DNA of 64,000 bases from contig NZ_AINS01000039.1 of assembly GCF_000254135.1 (NCBI RefSeq), forward strand, positions 61,994 to 125,993, written 5' to 3'. This DNA is from Campylobacter coli LMG 9860. GTDB taxonomy: Bacteria > Campylobacterota > Campylobacteria > Campylobacterales > Campylobacteraceae. The number at the start of each line of letters is the position of its first letter. The first letter of the stretch is position 1. Below, in pieces: positions 27,201 to 36,349 of the stretch. Position numbers and translations under genes: made by a program. The notes beneath the pieces were generated by a model. The model was not told the origin of the DNA, ran no database searches, and saw only the letters and a program-made list of their open reading frames with translations.

Positions 27201-29663
27201 ATGGCAGATAAAGAAGATATAGTTCTTGAAAAACCCGAAGATACTTTAAATGAACCAAGACTTGATGAAAGTTTGGGTGAATTTAAAGGGCAGGAAGGTC
27301 AGGCTCCTGAGGATGAAGAATTTGCATCTTTACCAGAGGAATTGCCTAGGGAAAATAGTGATGGCGGTTTTAAATTTACAAGAGAAAGCGCACCGGAGGA
27401 ATCATCGACTTTTGAAGAGGTGAAAGAAGATGAGCCTACTCCGTGGTATAAAGATCGTAAATTTATGTCTCTTGTGGGCTTGTCTTTGGGAATCATTTGT
27501 ATTTTGGTATTTACTTTATTTTATTTAACTTTTAATGAAGGGAAGGTTAAGCCCGATATTATCGCATCAAAGCCTATTGAACAGCCTGTGGTTATGCCTG
27601 ATGAATCCTATAATTATAATGATATGACAAGAGTTGATGGGATGATACAAAAGGCAAATGCGCTTTATTTAAAGGGTGAAGTGGAGCAAGCTTTGAAGGT
27701 TTATGAGCAAATTGCCGTTTATAATGAATCTTTGTCTAATTATAACCTAGGGGTTTCTCAAATGAATGAGGGTAAATTTGATGAAGCCTTTGATAGTTTT
27801 AAAAAGGCAATAGCTAATGGAGAAAATCAAAGTGTGGCAGCTATTAATGCTGCTGTTTGCGCTTTAAAGCTTAATGATAAGGAAAAATTTAAATATTATA
27901 TAGATTTAGCGCAAGTTTATCTTCCTAAAGAAGGAAAATCTAAATTGTATGATTATTATTTGGCTTTAATTAATTATTATAAGGGTTATTATCCCGAAGC
28001 TTTGCAAATGCTTCAACGCGTAAATTCGGAACCTTACACAGATGTAGCTAAATATTTATCCGCTAAAATTTATGCAAAGATGGATTTTGATGCAAAATCT
28101 GTTCAACAATTAAATACTCAAGGAAGTTTTGAACCTAGCCTTTCTTTGGGACTTTTATATGCAAGAATGGGAGAATACGATAAGGCTAAAATAGCCTTAA
28201 ATACTGCAATGAAGATCGAAAGAGATTTCAATCAAAGTCTTTCAGCTTTAACTTTAGTTGATATTAAAACAGGAGATTTTCAAGATATGTTATTGCGTTT
28301 GCAGGATACATATAGAAATGATGAAGATAAGTATAAAATTTTAGATAGATATAAGATCAAAGTTCGTTTAAATAAAGAACTCTTCAATATAGCCATAGCG
28401 CAGAGAAATTTTTCCAATGACATCCTAAAAAAACAAAAAGATCAGTTTGATTTACTTTTTTATTTTGCGCCTTATCAAGTTTTTGACTCAAAACAAGCAT
28501 CACTTTATATAAAAAAAGCCAATATTACAAATTTTGTAGATGATAGTTCAGATGGTCAAAGCTATTTGGCTAGGAGTCAAGCCTTATCTTCAACTAATGT
28601 AAAAATTTCTAACATTATCAATGATGCATTAAATCAAAAATTAAGACTTGCAAATAAAGAATTCCAAGCTTTATTGGAAGATTATCCTGAACATAGTATT
28701 TTACAATACAATCTTGCTTTAACTTATGCACAAATGCAAAATTATGAACTTGCTTATAAGCATTTTTCTAGCTCTTATCATTTAAATCCTAAAAATTATT
28801 TAGCCGGTGCTTTTGCGATGTTTTGCGGAAAATTAAGTGATAATGATACAACCAAACTTTATCATGAAATTCTTGATAATATTGCAGCAGATTCAAATTT
28901 TAAAGCCAATATGCAAAAAAATATGCTATTTTTAGCTAATGGTGATTATATTTCTATGTTGCCTTATTTGGATGAGAATGGACAAAAAACACCCTTAAAT
29001 CTTATTTTTGAAACTATTATTGCAAAAAATAATAATCTTAACAATCAAGTAGATGTAAGAATTGCCAAATTAAGATCAGAACTTCCGCAAGATATTGTGG
29101 CAAATATTTTGTATTTTAATTCTTTAAATTCGAATTTGAATATTAAAGAATATGCTCAAAATGCCCAAATTCATTTTAAGAATTTGCAAGTTGATTACCG
29201 CAGTGTTTTTGGAGGTTCAAATATTGCTAGGGAATTGTATGTTAATTTAATGCATATTGCAGGATTGTTAAATTTAGAAAGACAAAAATTTAAAACCTTG
29301 ATTAATACCTCTAAGGTTAAAGATGAGGGTATGATACAAACTTTAGCTTATTTGGATATTTTTGCGCAGCAGTATGAGGAATCTTATGCTTTGTATAATA
29401 CTCTAATCGATGAATATGGAGCAAAGGATTCTAGGACTTTGTTTTTAGCTTCTGTAGCTGCTGTGGGTGCGAATAATCCAAACTCAGCCATTGCTCTTTT
29501 GCAACTTTCAAAACTCACAGATAAGAATAATAAAGAAAGTAAGGTAGCTTTAGGTTTGCTTTATCAAGAAGTAGGTAATTACGAAGCGGCAATGACGCAG
29601 TATAGAACTTTGCCTAATGATTTTAAGAGTGAATTTTTTACTTTTGATATTAAAAATCAATAA
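27201..29663 (+). CDS. pflB: TPR-rich flagellar motor disk protein PflB
   Basis: An 820-residue bitopic membrane protein: acidic cytoplasmic N-terminus (1-87), one transmembrane helix (about 89-112, MSLVGLSLGIICILVFTLFY) and a large periplasmic part with TPR repeats (for example SLSNYNLGVSQMNEGKFDEA, SLSLGLLYARMGEYDKAK and YNLALTYAQMQNYELAY). By position it matches Cj0390/PflB, which forms part of the C. jejuni periplasmic motor disks and recruits stators. It lies ten bases after serS, an unusual link of motor and tRNA charging genes. Confidence 0.85.
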   Translation: MADKEDIVLEKPEDTLNEPRLDESLGEFKGQEGQAPEDEEFASLPEELPRENSDGGFKFTRESAPEESSTFEEVKEDEPTPWYKDRKFMSLVGLSLGIICILVFTLFYLTFNEGKVKPDIIASKPIEQPVVMPDESYNYNDMTRVDGMIQKANALYLKGEVEQALKVYEQIAVYNESLSNYNLGVSQMNEGKFDEAFDSFKKAIANGENQSVAAINAAVCALKLNDKEKFKYYIDLAQVYLPKEGKSKLYDYYLALINYYKGYYPEALQMLQRVNSEPYTDVAKYLSAKIYAKMDFDAKSVQQLNTQGSFEPSLSLGLLYARMGEYDKAKIALNTAMKIERDFNQSLSALTLVDIKTGDFQDMLLRLQDTYRNDEDKYKILDRYKIKVRLNKELFNIAIAQRNFSNDILKKQKDQFDLLFYFAPYQVFDSKQASLYIKKANITNFVDDSSDGQSYLARSQALSSTNVKISNIINDALNQKLRLANKEFQALLEDYPEHSILQYNLALTYAQMQNYELAYKHFSSSYHLNPKNYLAGAFAMFCGKLSDNDTTKLYHEILDNIAADSNFKANMQKNMLFLANGDYISMLPYLDENGQKTPLNLIFETIIAKNNNLNNQVDVRIAKLRSELPQDIVANILYFNSLNSNLNIKEYAQNAQIHFKNLQVDYRSVFGGSNIARELYVNLMHIAGLLNLERQKFKTLINTSKVKDEGMIQTLAYLDIFAQQYEESYALYNTLIDEYGAKDSRTLFLASVAAVGANNPNSAIALLQLSKLTDKNNKESKVALGLLYQEVGNYEAAMTQYRTLPNDFKSEFFTFDIKNQ

Positions 29664-29690
29664 GGTGCTTGGTATAGTCCAAACACCTTT
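29662..29690. terminator. Imperfect hairpin between convergent pflB and fedB
   Basis: AAGGTG-c-TTGG pairs with CCAA-a-CACCTT around TATAGT, with one internal mismatch. It fills the 28-base convergent gap and is followed by a short T-run on the plus strand. Confidence 0.55.
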
Positions 29691-29691
29691 G

Positions 29692-30318
29692 TCATGCTTT
29701 AAGGTCTAAAGTTTTTCCACCAAGTTCATCGATACGATCGCTAACTTTTTTTATTGTAGCTTCGATTGTATCTTGGCTGATTTGAGGAAGCTCTCCGCCC
29801 CAAATTTTTTCTGCTTGCTCAAACCCTTGTTTTATACCTTCTAGTCCCTTTTTAAGCTTTTCAACATCGTTTCCAGCACCTTTGATGACAAAATCAGCAA
29901 TGCGATTTGCTGTATTGTCAATACCAAAAAATCCCTCTTCACTGATGAGCTGATTGAGTTCATCAGTATTCATTGTAAGTGGATTTTTTCCATTATAACC
30001 TAAAGACGCAAAGTCAATATCTGAAAGCATAGACTTTACAGAATTTAAATCATTGCCTCCCAAAAGATCATTAATTCCAGCTTGAGCATTGCTTGTGTTT
30101 AAAACAGTACTCATGGTTTGTTGCTGAAATTGCACAAGATAAATTTGACTAATACCCTTACCGCCAAGTGCATTGAGTTTGTCTAGGATATCTTGATTTG
30201 AATTGGCACTTTGAACATTTGTGTCTTTTGTATTCTCTGTAGCGTTACCATCTGCCTTCTTATTGCTAACTTGAGCTTGTGCCATACTAGCGACATTTGA
30301 AAAAGTATTGATTTGCAT
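29692..30318 (-). CDS. fedB: Flagellar co-expressed determinant, FedB-like
   Basis: A 208-residue soluble protein without signal peptide, beginning MQINTFSNVASMAQAQ with a Ser/Asn/Thr-rich first 50 residues and a helical remainder. By position it is Cj0391c, reported as a sigma-28-dependent gene (FedB) co-expressed with flagella. The sigma-28 -10 element is visible at 30350-30355, and AAAGGAG precedes the ATG. Its activity is unknown. It is convergent with pflB, so two flagella-linked genes meet here. Confidence 0.8.
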   Translation of the reverse strand: MQINTFSNVASMAQAQVSNKKADGNATENTKDTNVQSANSNQDILDKLNALGGKGISQIYLVQFQQQTMSTVLNTSNAQAGINDLLGGNDLNSVKSMLSDIDFASLGYNGKNPLTMNTDELNQLISEEGFFGIDNTANRIADFVIKGAGNDVEKLKKGLEGIKQGFEQAEKIWGGELPQISQDTIEATIKKVSDRIDELGGKTLDLKA

Positions 30319-30349
30319 TTCTGCTCCTTTTTATAATGAGGCTAATTGT

Positions 30350-30355
30350 ATATCG
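30350..30355 (-). promoter_or_regulatory. Sigma-28 (FliA) promoter -10 element for fedB
   Basis: On the minus strand this reads CGATAT in ATAGTCGATATACAATTAG, 31 nt upstream of the fedB ATG. CGATAT is the C. jejuni FliA -10 consensus. The -35 side is an AT-rich TTTAATTAAAA stretch at the expected distance. Confidence 0.75.
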
Positions 30356-30409
30356 ACTATTTTTAATTAAATTTTAGAAGTGGATTTAAATAGACTTAAA
30401 AATTTAAGT

Positions 30410-31852
30410 CTATTTAAGATAGTAAGCAATTTGCTCTTTTGCAAGTATGCGTATAAGATTGCTTGTGCCTTCTACTCCAGTTGGAAAGCCTGCAGTGAGC
30501 AAATAACACTTCTCTTTATTCATAAAACCTTTTTCAACGCTAGATTTTACAGAATCTCTAAGTAAATCCGTTAAATCCTCGCTTTTGTTAACCAAAATGG
30601 CAGGATTGACACCCCAAACTATACTTAAAGAATTCAATGTTTTTTCAGAATGAGCCACTGCTATAATCTCCATATCTGGACGATATCTTGAAATTTTAAT
30701 AGCGGATTTTCCACTACTAGTCAAGGAAAAAATAGCATCAGCATTAAGATCTGTTGCAAGATGGGCTGAAGAGCGCATGATTTTATCTGTATTGTCAAGA
30801 TTTTCAAATTCATTAAATTTGTTATAAGGATAGCGCTTTTCAGTTTCTATGATGGTTTGACACATGACATCAACTGCATTGGCTGGATCTATACCTACTG
30901 CACTTTCTTCGCTAAGCATTACAGCATCTGTCCCATCTAAAACAGCATTAGCAACATCTGAAATTTCGGCTCTTGTAGCAGTTTTGCTTTTTGCAAGAGA
31001 AAAAAGCATTTGTGTAGCTGTTATAACAGGTTTTGAAGCATTATTGGCTTTGTGAATAATTGCTTTTTGTATATTAGGTACTTTATAGTAAGGAACTTCT
31101 ATACCAAGATCTCCACGCGCGACCATTATACCATCACTAGATGCTATAATTTCATCTATATTTTCAACTGCGTCAAATTTTTCTATTTTTGCAAATATAG
31201 AAATTTTAGCATTATTTTGAGCTAAAATTTCACGAACTTCATCAATATCATGAGCATTTTGAACAAAAGAAATAGCTAGGAAATCTACTTCATTTTCTAT
31301 ACCCCAAAGTAAGTCTTTTTTATCTTTTTGTGTGATAACATCAATATTGATTTTAGTATTTGGAAAATTAATACCCTTGTTTGAATTTAAAAAACCATCA
31401 TTTTCTATGAGAGTTTCAATTTTTTCACTATCTTTAGCAGTCACTTTTGCCCTGATTGAACCATCATATAAATAGACATATTCGTCTAATTTTAGCATAT
31501 TTAAAATTTCGCTTTGATTGATGCTAAGTTTATAATGATTTGGAGCAATTTGTTCGCCTATGATTTTTTCATAATAAAAATCAAGTCTATCACCTTTTTT
31601 AAGCTCAAAAGGAGTTTTCAGCTCTCCTGTGCGAATTTTTGGCCCGCTTATATCTTGTAAAATTCCTACGCGAGTGTTAAGTTCTCTTGAAACTTTGCGT
31701 ATGGTTTCAAGATTGTTTTTGTGGTATTCATGTGTTCCATGAGAGAAATTTAAACGAAAAACATTTACGCCATTGATTATCATCTGGCGTAAAACATCTT
31801 CCTTTTCGCTTGCTGGCCCAACTGTAGCTACAATTTTAGTTTTTTTTAGCAC
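30410..31852 (-). CDS. pyk: Pyruvate kinase
   Basis: A 480-residue enzyme making pyruvate and ATP from phosphoenolpyruvate. Motifs include RLNFSHGTHEYH, the catalytic FAKIEKFDAVEN, GIMVARGDLGIEVPYYKVPN and KPVITATQML, with the C-terminal allosteric domain. The GTG at 31852 is chosen because GGAG lies seven bases upstream and the protein then begins MLKKTKIVATVGP; an upstream ATG at 31885 would contain that site. In C. jejuni, which lacks phosphofructokinase, Pyk serves catabolism downstream of PEP. Confidence 0.95.
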   Translation of the reverse strand: MLKKTKIVATVGPASEKEDVLRQMIINGVNVFRLNFSHGTHEYHKNNLETIRKVSRELNTRVGILQDISGPKIRTGELKTPFELKKGDRLDFYYEKIIGEQIAPNHYKLSINQSEILNMLKLDEYVYLYDGSIRAKVTAKDSEKIETLIENDGFLNSNKGINFPNTKINIDVITQKDKKDLLWGIENEVDFLAISFVQNAHDIDEVREILAQNNAKISIFAKIEKFDAVENIDEIIASSDGIMVARGDLGIEVPYYKVPNIQKAIIHKANNASKPVITATQMLFSLAKSKTATRAEISDVANAVLDGTDAVMLSEESAVGIDPANAVDVMCQTIIETEKRYPYNKFNEFENLDNTDKIMRSSAHLATDLNADAIFSLTSSGKSAIKISRYRPDMEIIAVAHSEKTLNSLSIVWGVNPAILVNKSEDLTDLLRDSVKSSVEKGFMNKEKCYLLTAGFPTGVEGTSNLIRILAKEQIAYYLK

Positions 31853-31903
31853 GCTGTTCTCCTTTTTTTGTTTAATTATAATCAAACTTTGGAAACAAAA
31901 AGA

Positions 31904-33250
31904 CTACAATAATTCTGAAGCAAATTTATCCTCATCAAATTTAGCTCCTAAATACTCGCACATAAGCTTAGCATCTCTTTCAGCATTGCCTAAACAGCTT
32001 GTTGCTCCAGGACTTGGAGTCATATTAAAAATAATTCCGGGAGTTTCGGTAATGCTTGCTTCACCTAGCATTAATTCTCCTCTAGTTTTATCAATGACTT
32101 GAGGACGCACTCCCCCAAAGCCTTTTGCATAATAAATATCACTTGTTTTTAAGCTAGGGACTATTTTTTTGGCATCTTTTACAAATAAACCTTTATCAAT
32201 AAAAGGTAATTCAAAAAGATAGTTATAAAGTATATAATTTCTAATCGTTGGATCTTTAAACATACTAAAAGTAACCTTTAAGACGGTTTTGTCAAGTTTT
32301 AAGGCTTCAAAGAATTCAGGGACAGATTTTAAACCATGGTAGCGTTCAAGTTTTGGAATAACTAGGGCAGTAGGGCCAAAACGAGTATTCATATCTGCAA
32401 GCAAGTCAGGATCTCCATGAAGAGCTGCAAAAGGTAGTTTTGGATTTTGCACCATATAGACTTTACCATTGAGTAGTTTTTGTTTGGTTAAATAAAAGCT
32501 TCCCGCTACAGGCCAACAAGATTTATCCATACCCAAATTCATTTTATGTGCTAGATACAAAGAATGTGCACCAGCATTTACAACTACAGCCTTAGAACAG
32601 TATTCTTGATAAGTGTTTGTTTTCAAGATAAAAATATCATCTTTTTTCTCTATATGAACAATTTCTTGATTGAAAGCTACAAAGGTATTTTTGCCTTGTT
32701 TTTGTCCTTGTTCAACCAAACTTGCACTCATTTTTCCAAAATCTACTGTAGTAAAAACTTCTCCAGCTTCGACTCCCATAGCACAGATATTTTCAGGTCT
32801 ATCATCTCTGCCATTTTCTCCAAGAGCTACTTTAGGCTCAATTTGTTTAATTTTATCTTTATTAAAAAATTTCATATAAGGATAAAGTTCGCCAAATTCT
32901 TCATGGCGTTTTTTCATGTATTCGCATTCTGAATCACCAACAGCCAAGGCCATTTTTTGATGAGAAAACATAAATTGATTTTGAGCATTTTGCAAAAGCC
33001 CGTATTTTACTATCATATCAGCAGTTCTTTTAACTTTTTTAGCTTTTTCTAGAGTATAGTTTGTTTCGATATCTCCACAATGAATAGTTTGAGAATTGCT
33101 TGTTCCTTTAGAATTTAATGTTGCAGGAGCATGATATTTTTCTATTAAAGCAATATTTTTAATATCAGTATATCTTGCAAGCTCGTAAAATAGAGCTGCT
33201 CCAGAAATTCCTGCTCCGATGACAATTACATCGAATTCTTGTTGAGTCAT
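31904..33250 (-). CDS. mqo: Malate:quinone oxidoreductase
   Basis: A 448-residue FAD enzyme. The N-terminal dinucleotide motif VIVIGAGISGAALFYELARY is at residues 9-28, and the C-terminal FAD-binding PSPGATSCLGNAERD is present. It oxidises malate to oxaloacetate at the inner membrane and passes electrons to menaquinone. Monocistronic, with a roughly 125-base gap upstream. Confidence 0.92.
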   Translation of the reverse strand: MTQQEFDVIVIGAGISGAALFYELARYTDIKNIALIEKYHAPATLNSKGTSNSQTIHCGDIETNYTLEKAKKVKRTADMIVKYGLLQNAQNQFMFSHQKMALAVGDSECEYMKKRHEEFGELYPYMKFFNKDKIKQIEPKVALGENGRDDRPENICAMGVEAGEVFTTVDFGKMSASLVEQGQKQGKNTFVAFNQEIVHIEKKDDIFILKTNTYQEYCSKAVVVNAGAHSLYLAHKMNLGMDKSCWPVAGSFYLTKQKLLNGKVYMVQNPKLPFAALHGDPDLLADMNTRFGPTALVIPKLERYHGLKSVPEFFEALKLDKTVLKVTFSMFKDPTIRNYILYNYLFELPFIDKGLFVKDAKKIVPSLKTSDIYYAKGFGGVRPQVIDKTRGELMLGEASITETPGIIFNMTPSPGATSCLGNAERDAKLMCEYLGAKFDEDKFASELL

Positions 33251-33376
33251 TTTTTTTCCTTTTTTTGCTTCTAGTAAAGTTAATTTTTCTAAATAAAAGT
33301 GTAATCCAATTTATTTTATAAAAAGTTAAATTTGATTGAAGAATATACAGAATGAGAATTTTTGTAACATTACAAA

Positions 33377-34006
33377 TTAAAAAAGTAGATTCGGATTTTC
33401 TTGTATAATCTTCTTCATTCCTCTAAAGATGAGAAGTTTATCGTAAATAGCATAATCAAAATAATTTGCTAAAAACTGCCCATCTCCACCTGTAAAATAA
33501 AGTTTTTTATTTTGCGCAGCATCTTTTATAAGCAAATAAATACTTTTAAACACTCCATAACTTAGAGCATCGCTTGTTTTTTGCGGGAAGGCATCAAGAC
33601 TGATTTGGGTATTAAACTCATGTTTTAATCTAGGAGAAATATGAGCATAAATTTTTCTATAATTAGCAATACCCGGTAAGATGAAACCTCCTAAATGTAT
33701 GGAATTTGATACTATATCTACCGTAATTGCACTGCCAGCATCTACCACAACTCCATCTTCTATAGTGTAACAAGCTGCGATTCGATCTACACCCAAGCCT
33801 TGATAAATGGTATCAAATACAAAATAAGGCTCAAGATTTATAAAGTTTTTGCGTGCTTTTAAATGTTCTTTAATGTGCTCATTAACATTGATATAAAAAA
33901 TTTTTTGTTCACTTTTAAATTCTAAAAATTGTTCTATATTAAGGGTAAAAAATTTATTATCATCTAAAAAACTAGCATTGGAATTGCCAATATCACAAAA
34001 TAGCAT
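33377..34006 (-). CDS. coaX: Type III pantothenate kinase
   Basis: First step of coenzyme A synthesis. Type III motifs are visible: MLFCDIGNSNASF (phosphate 1), GLGVDRIAAC, and VVDAGSAITVDIV then GGFILPG (phosphate 2 region). The ATG at 34006 gives 209 residues and follows AAGGA; a longer frame from 34030 would add KKKDFIF before the conserved start. It overlaps the upstream small gene by 14 nt. Confidence 0.92.
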   Translation of the reverse strand: MLFCDIGNSNASFLDDNKFFTLNIEQFLEFKSEQKIFYINVNEHIKEHLKARKNFINLEPYFVFDTIYQGLGVDRIAACYTIEDGVVVDAGSAITVDIVSNSIHLGGFILPGIANYRKIYAHISPRLKHEFNTQISLDAFPQKTSDALSYGVFKSIYLLIKDAAQNKKLYFTGGDGQFLANYFDYAIYDKLLIFRGMKKIIQENPNLLF

Positions 34007-34280
34007 GAATATGAAATCCTTTTTCTTCAAGGTAATGTTTTGCCTTTGAGCACAGAGGGCTTTTAGTAAAAAAATATTTGTATTTTAGATCAAAATCATT
34101 GGCTAAGTTGTTTATAAATATAGCATCTTTGTTGATAAATCTTGCTTTTCCTGTGTATATTAAAAGTAAATTTTCATCATTCAAAGCACAAAGATAAGTT
34201 TTCTTTTTTGTTAAATTTGTTAAATCAAAAGGTTTTAAATTCAGCTTTAAAACCTTCATTGCTTCATTTAAAATATTCAT
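33993..34280 (-). CDS. Small conserved hypothetical protein upstream of coaX
   Basis: A 95-residue soluble protein with two cysteines (YLCALN and SPLCSKAKHY). No family recognised. It overlaps the upstream lipoprotein gene by 4 nt and coaX by 14 nt, so it belongs to the same operon. Corresponds to Cj0395c. Confidence 0.75.
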   Translation of the reverse strand: MNILNEAMKVLKLNLKPFDLTNLTKKKTYLCALNDENLLLIYTGKARFINKDAIFINNLANDFDLKYKYFFTKSPLCSKAKHYLEEKGFHIHAIL

Positions 34281-35275
34281 AATAAATCTAAAATTTTATC
34301 TCCATAATAAAACTTTCCATTGCCCATAAAAGATATTTTTTCAACTGCGTTTGGAAGTTCAAAGATTTGAATATTTTCAAGATTGAGATCACATTTGATT
34401 AAATAGCCTGTTTTCTCAAAAGCGTAAAGATGGTCATTGTGTATGCTAACTTTTGTAAAGATAGCAAAATCAAATTTTTTCTCTGTGATTTTTCTTAGAT
34501 TATAGTCTGTTTTTATGATGTTGCCATTTTTTTCTAATATAAATAGCGCATTGCTATCTAGTGCAATATCTTTAATATCAGCATCCAAGTAAAGAGTTCT
34601 AGCAGGGCTTACTACTATAACTTTTTTAGCTGTTGCAGCTATCATTTTATCATCATTTATATCAAGGTGAATGACATTGTTAAAAAAACTTTCTGCTGAA
34701 ATCACAACATCTTTGACAACTTCAAAAGTATTTTTTGATACGATTGTAATTTTCCCATCTAAAGTTGGATAAATAATGATATTGTCTAAAAAGATAGGAT
34801 TTGCAACGCGACTATCTTGTGCGGGTGCAGGTGTTAGGTTTTGGCTGAATTTTATACCTAGGGAGCGATTGGCTAAAACAATGCTATTGTTTGCTAAAAC
34901 AAGTGCTAAATCATCTCCATGTAAAGCTACTCCAAGAACTGCAGCATCAAATTTGTAAGAATAAACTTCATCATGAGAACTATTGTAAATTTTTAAATTT
35001 CCATTATCATCTGCTTCGATAAATTCACCCTCTTGATATGCTAAAAGTATATAGCCCTTATCTAGTTTAAAATCTTCAATTGTTGCATCATTTTTTAAAA
35101 TTACTTGATTGTTTTTGAGTTTTGCCGAAATTGTATTCCAATCCACAATACTAGATTTTAAGCTATCGTTAGAACTTAGCTTTCCATCGGTTTGTGAAGG
35201 TTCAAAGTATTGTCTTTTAGTTCCACAAGCGCAAAGAAAAATAAGACAAAATGAGATTAAAAAAAACTGTCTCAT
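34277..35275 (-). CDS. Lipoprotein with beta-propeller-like repeats
   Basis: A 332-residue lipoprotein with the lipobox at LIFLCAC (Cys17). The mature part is a series of beta-strand repeats of about 40 residues, with patterns like GDDLALVLANNSIVLANRSL and NDKMIAATAKKVIVVSPART. This is what a PQQ-type or WD-like propeller would show. It overlaps the upstream one-helix membrane protein by 4 nt. The pairing resembles bamB next to yfgM in gammaproteobacteria, but sequence identity is not obvious. Confidence 0.75.
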   Translation of the reverse strand: MRQFFLISFCLIFLCACGTKRQYFEPSQTDGKLSSNDSLKSSIVDWNTISAKLKNNQVILKNDATIEDFKLDKGYILLAYQEGEFIEADDNGNLKIYNSSHDEVYSYKFDAAVLGVALHGDDLALVLANNSIVLANRSLGIKFSQNLTPAPAQDSRVANPIFLDNIIIYPTLDGKITIVSKNTFEVVKDVVISAESFFNNVIHLDINDDKMIAATAKKVIVVSPARTLYLDADIKDIALDSNALFILEKNGNIIKTDYNLRKITEKKFDFAIFTKVSIHNDHLYAFEKTGYLIKCDLNLENIQIFELPNAVEKISFMGNGKFYYGDKILDLL

Positions 35276-35850
35276 CGGGAAATGCCTTGATAGTGTTTTA
35301 GATTTTTAGCAATCTGGCTTAGGGCTGAGTCATCTTTAATTTGAGAAAGTAAAATATTAGCTTGTTCGATTTTTCCCTCTCCTAAAAGTCTATAAGCTTG
35401 TAAAATTTTATCGTAATTTTTTAAAAATATCGATTTTTCTCCTAGAGGAAGAGAAATAATATTTTTAAGCAAATGATTTGCATCAGAATTGCTACTTAAG
35501 CTTTGCAACTGACTTTTAATCTCGGTATTGTTGATATCTTTTGCTAATTCTTTCATTAGAAAAATTGCATAAAGATTAGCATTTTTATTTTTAAGTTGTT
35601 CAAGAAGTGCTTGATCGTTTGGGTTGTTTAATAAACTTGTGTAAATTTTATTGCTTTCTTCGATATTGTATTGTTCGATTTTACCACTGATAAAGCTTAT
35701 AGCAAACCAAATAATCAAAATTGCTATAAGTGCAAATATATATAATTTATATTTTTTTATAAATCTCTCACCTTTGATAAAATTTTCAATGAATTGTTCT
35801 TCGGTATTGATTTCTGCTTTTACGGCTTTTAAATTATCTTTTAATCCCAA
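35272..35850 (-). CDS. Single-pass membrane protein with helical periplasmic domain
   Basis: A 192-residue protein: a short cytoplasmic N-terminus with INTEEQFIENFIKGERFIKK, one transmembrane helix at about 38-55 (YIFALIAILIIWFAISFI) and a helical C-terminal domain of TPR-like composition. The layout (cytoplasmic tail, one helix, tetratricopeptide-like domain) is that of YfgM. First gene of a four-gene minus-strand operon ending in coaX. Confidence 0.7.
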   Translation of the reverse strand: MGLKDNLKAVKAEINTEEQFIENFIKGERFIKKYKLYIFALIAILIIWFAISFISGKIEQYNIEESNKIYTSLLNNPNDQALLEQLKNKNANLYAIFLMKELAKDINNTEIKSQLQSLSSNSDANHLLKNIISLPLGEKSIFLKNYDKILQAYRLLGEGKIEQANILLSQIKDDSALSQIAKNLKHYQGISR

Positions 35851-35941
35851 AATTTATCCTTGTAATTTTTAATTTTAAAAAACTGCAGTATTGTATCATA
35901 TAAATTACAAAATATCCTAAACAATTTAAAGCTTTTTATGA

Positions 35942-35947
35942 TATAAT
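35942..35947 (+). promoter_or_regulatory. Putative -10 box for gatC
   Basis: TATAAT in TTTATGATATAATTTT lies 35 nt upstream of the gatC start, in the divergent gap. Confidence 0.5.
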
Positions 35948-35981
35948 TTTAAAAATTGACTTTATTTTAGTAAGGTTTAAG

Positions 35982-36269
35982 ATGCAAATAGATGAAAAAT
36001 TGCTTAGCAAGCTTGAAAAACTAAGTGCTTTACAAATTGAAGAAGAAAAAAGAAGTGAAGTGATTTGCGAACTTAGTGAGATTGTGAATTTTGTTGAGAA
36101 GTTAAATGAATTAGATTTAAGTTCTTCAGAAGTTACAATCAGCACCATTAAAGGTGGAGCACCTTTTAGAAGTGATAGTGTTAATAGTAGCAATGTAGTA
36201 GAAACGGTTTTAAATCATGCCCCAAAAAGCAATGATCATTTTTTCATTGTTCCTAAAATCATTGAGTGA
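35982..36269 (+). CDS. gatC: Aspartyl/glutamyl-tRNA amidotransferase subunit C
   Basis: A 95-residue helical protein with the family pattern: LLSKLEKLSALQIEEEK, ELSEIVNFVEKLNELDL and the extended end with GGAPFRSDSV. It stabilises the GatA-GatB amidotransferase that forms Gln-tRNA and Asn-tRNA by transamidation. gatA and gatB are not in this window, so the genes are scattered, as usual in this group. Confidence 0.9.
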   Translation: MQIDEKLLSKLEKLSALQIEEEKRSEVICELSEIVNFVEKLNELDLSSSEVTISTIKGGAPFRSDSVNSSNVVETVLNHAPKSNDHFFIVPKIIE

Positions 36270-36295
36270 TTAATCTAGTGTTTGGTTCTTGTTTG

Positions 36296-36301
36296 TATAA
36301 T
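36296..36301 (+). promoter_or_regulatory. Putative -10 box for the cvpA-fur operon
   Basis: TATAAT in CTTGTTTGTATAATTTATAAT lies about 50 nt before cvpA and after gatC. It could drive cvpA, fur and lysS. Confidence 0.5.
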
Positions 36302-36349
36302 TTATAATTTTAAGTGATTTTTAAATGCTTTGGTAAGGTGAATTAAAAT

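Noticed and set aside
31853..31885. Longer pyruvate kinase start at 31885
   Set aside because: The added 11 residues are Lys/Ile-rich without family similarity and contain the ribosome binding site of the GTG at 31852.
32564..32932. 122-codon plus-strand open frame
   Set aside because: Antisense to mqo, without a ribosome binding site or recognisable protein.
36030..36300. Iron-responsive Fur box autoregulating fur
   Set aside because: The AT-rich gap before cvpA has no convincing 19-bp Fur palindrome, and fur itself has only three bases upstream before cvpA.
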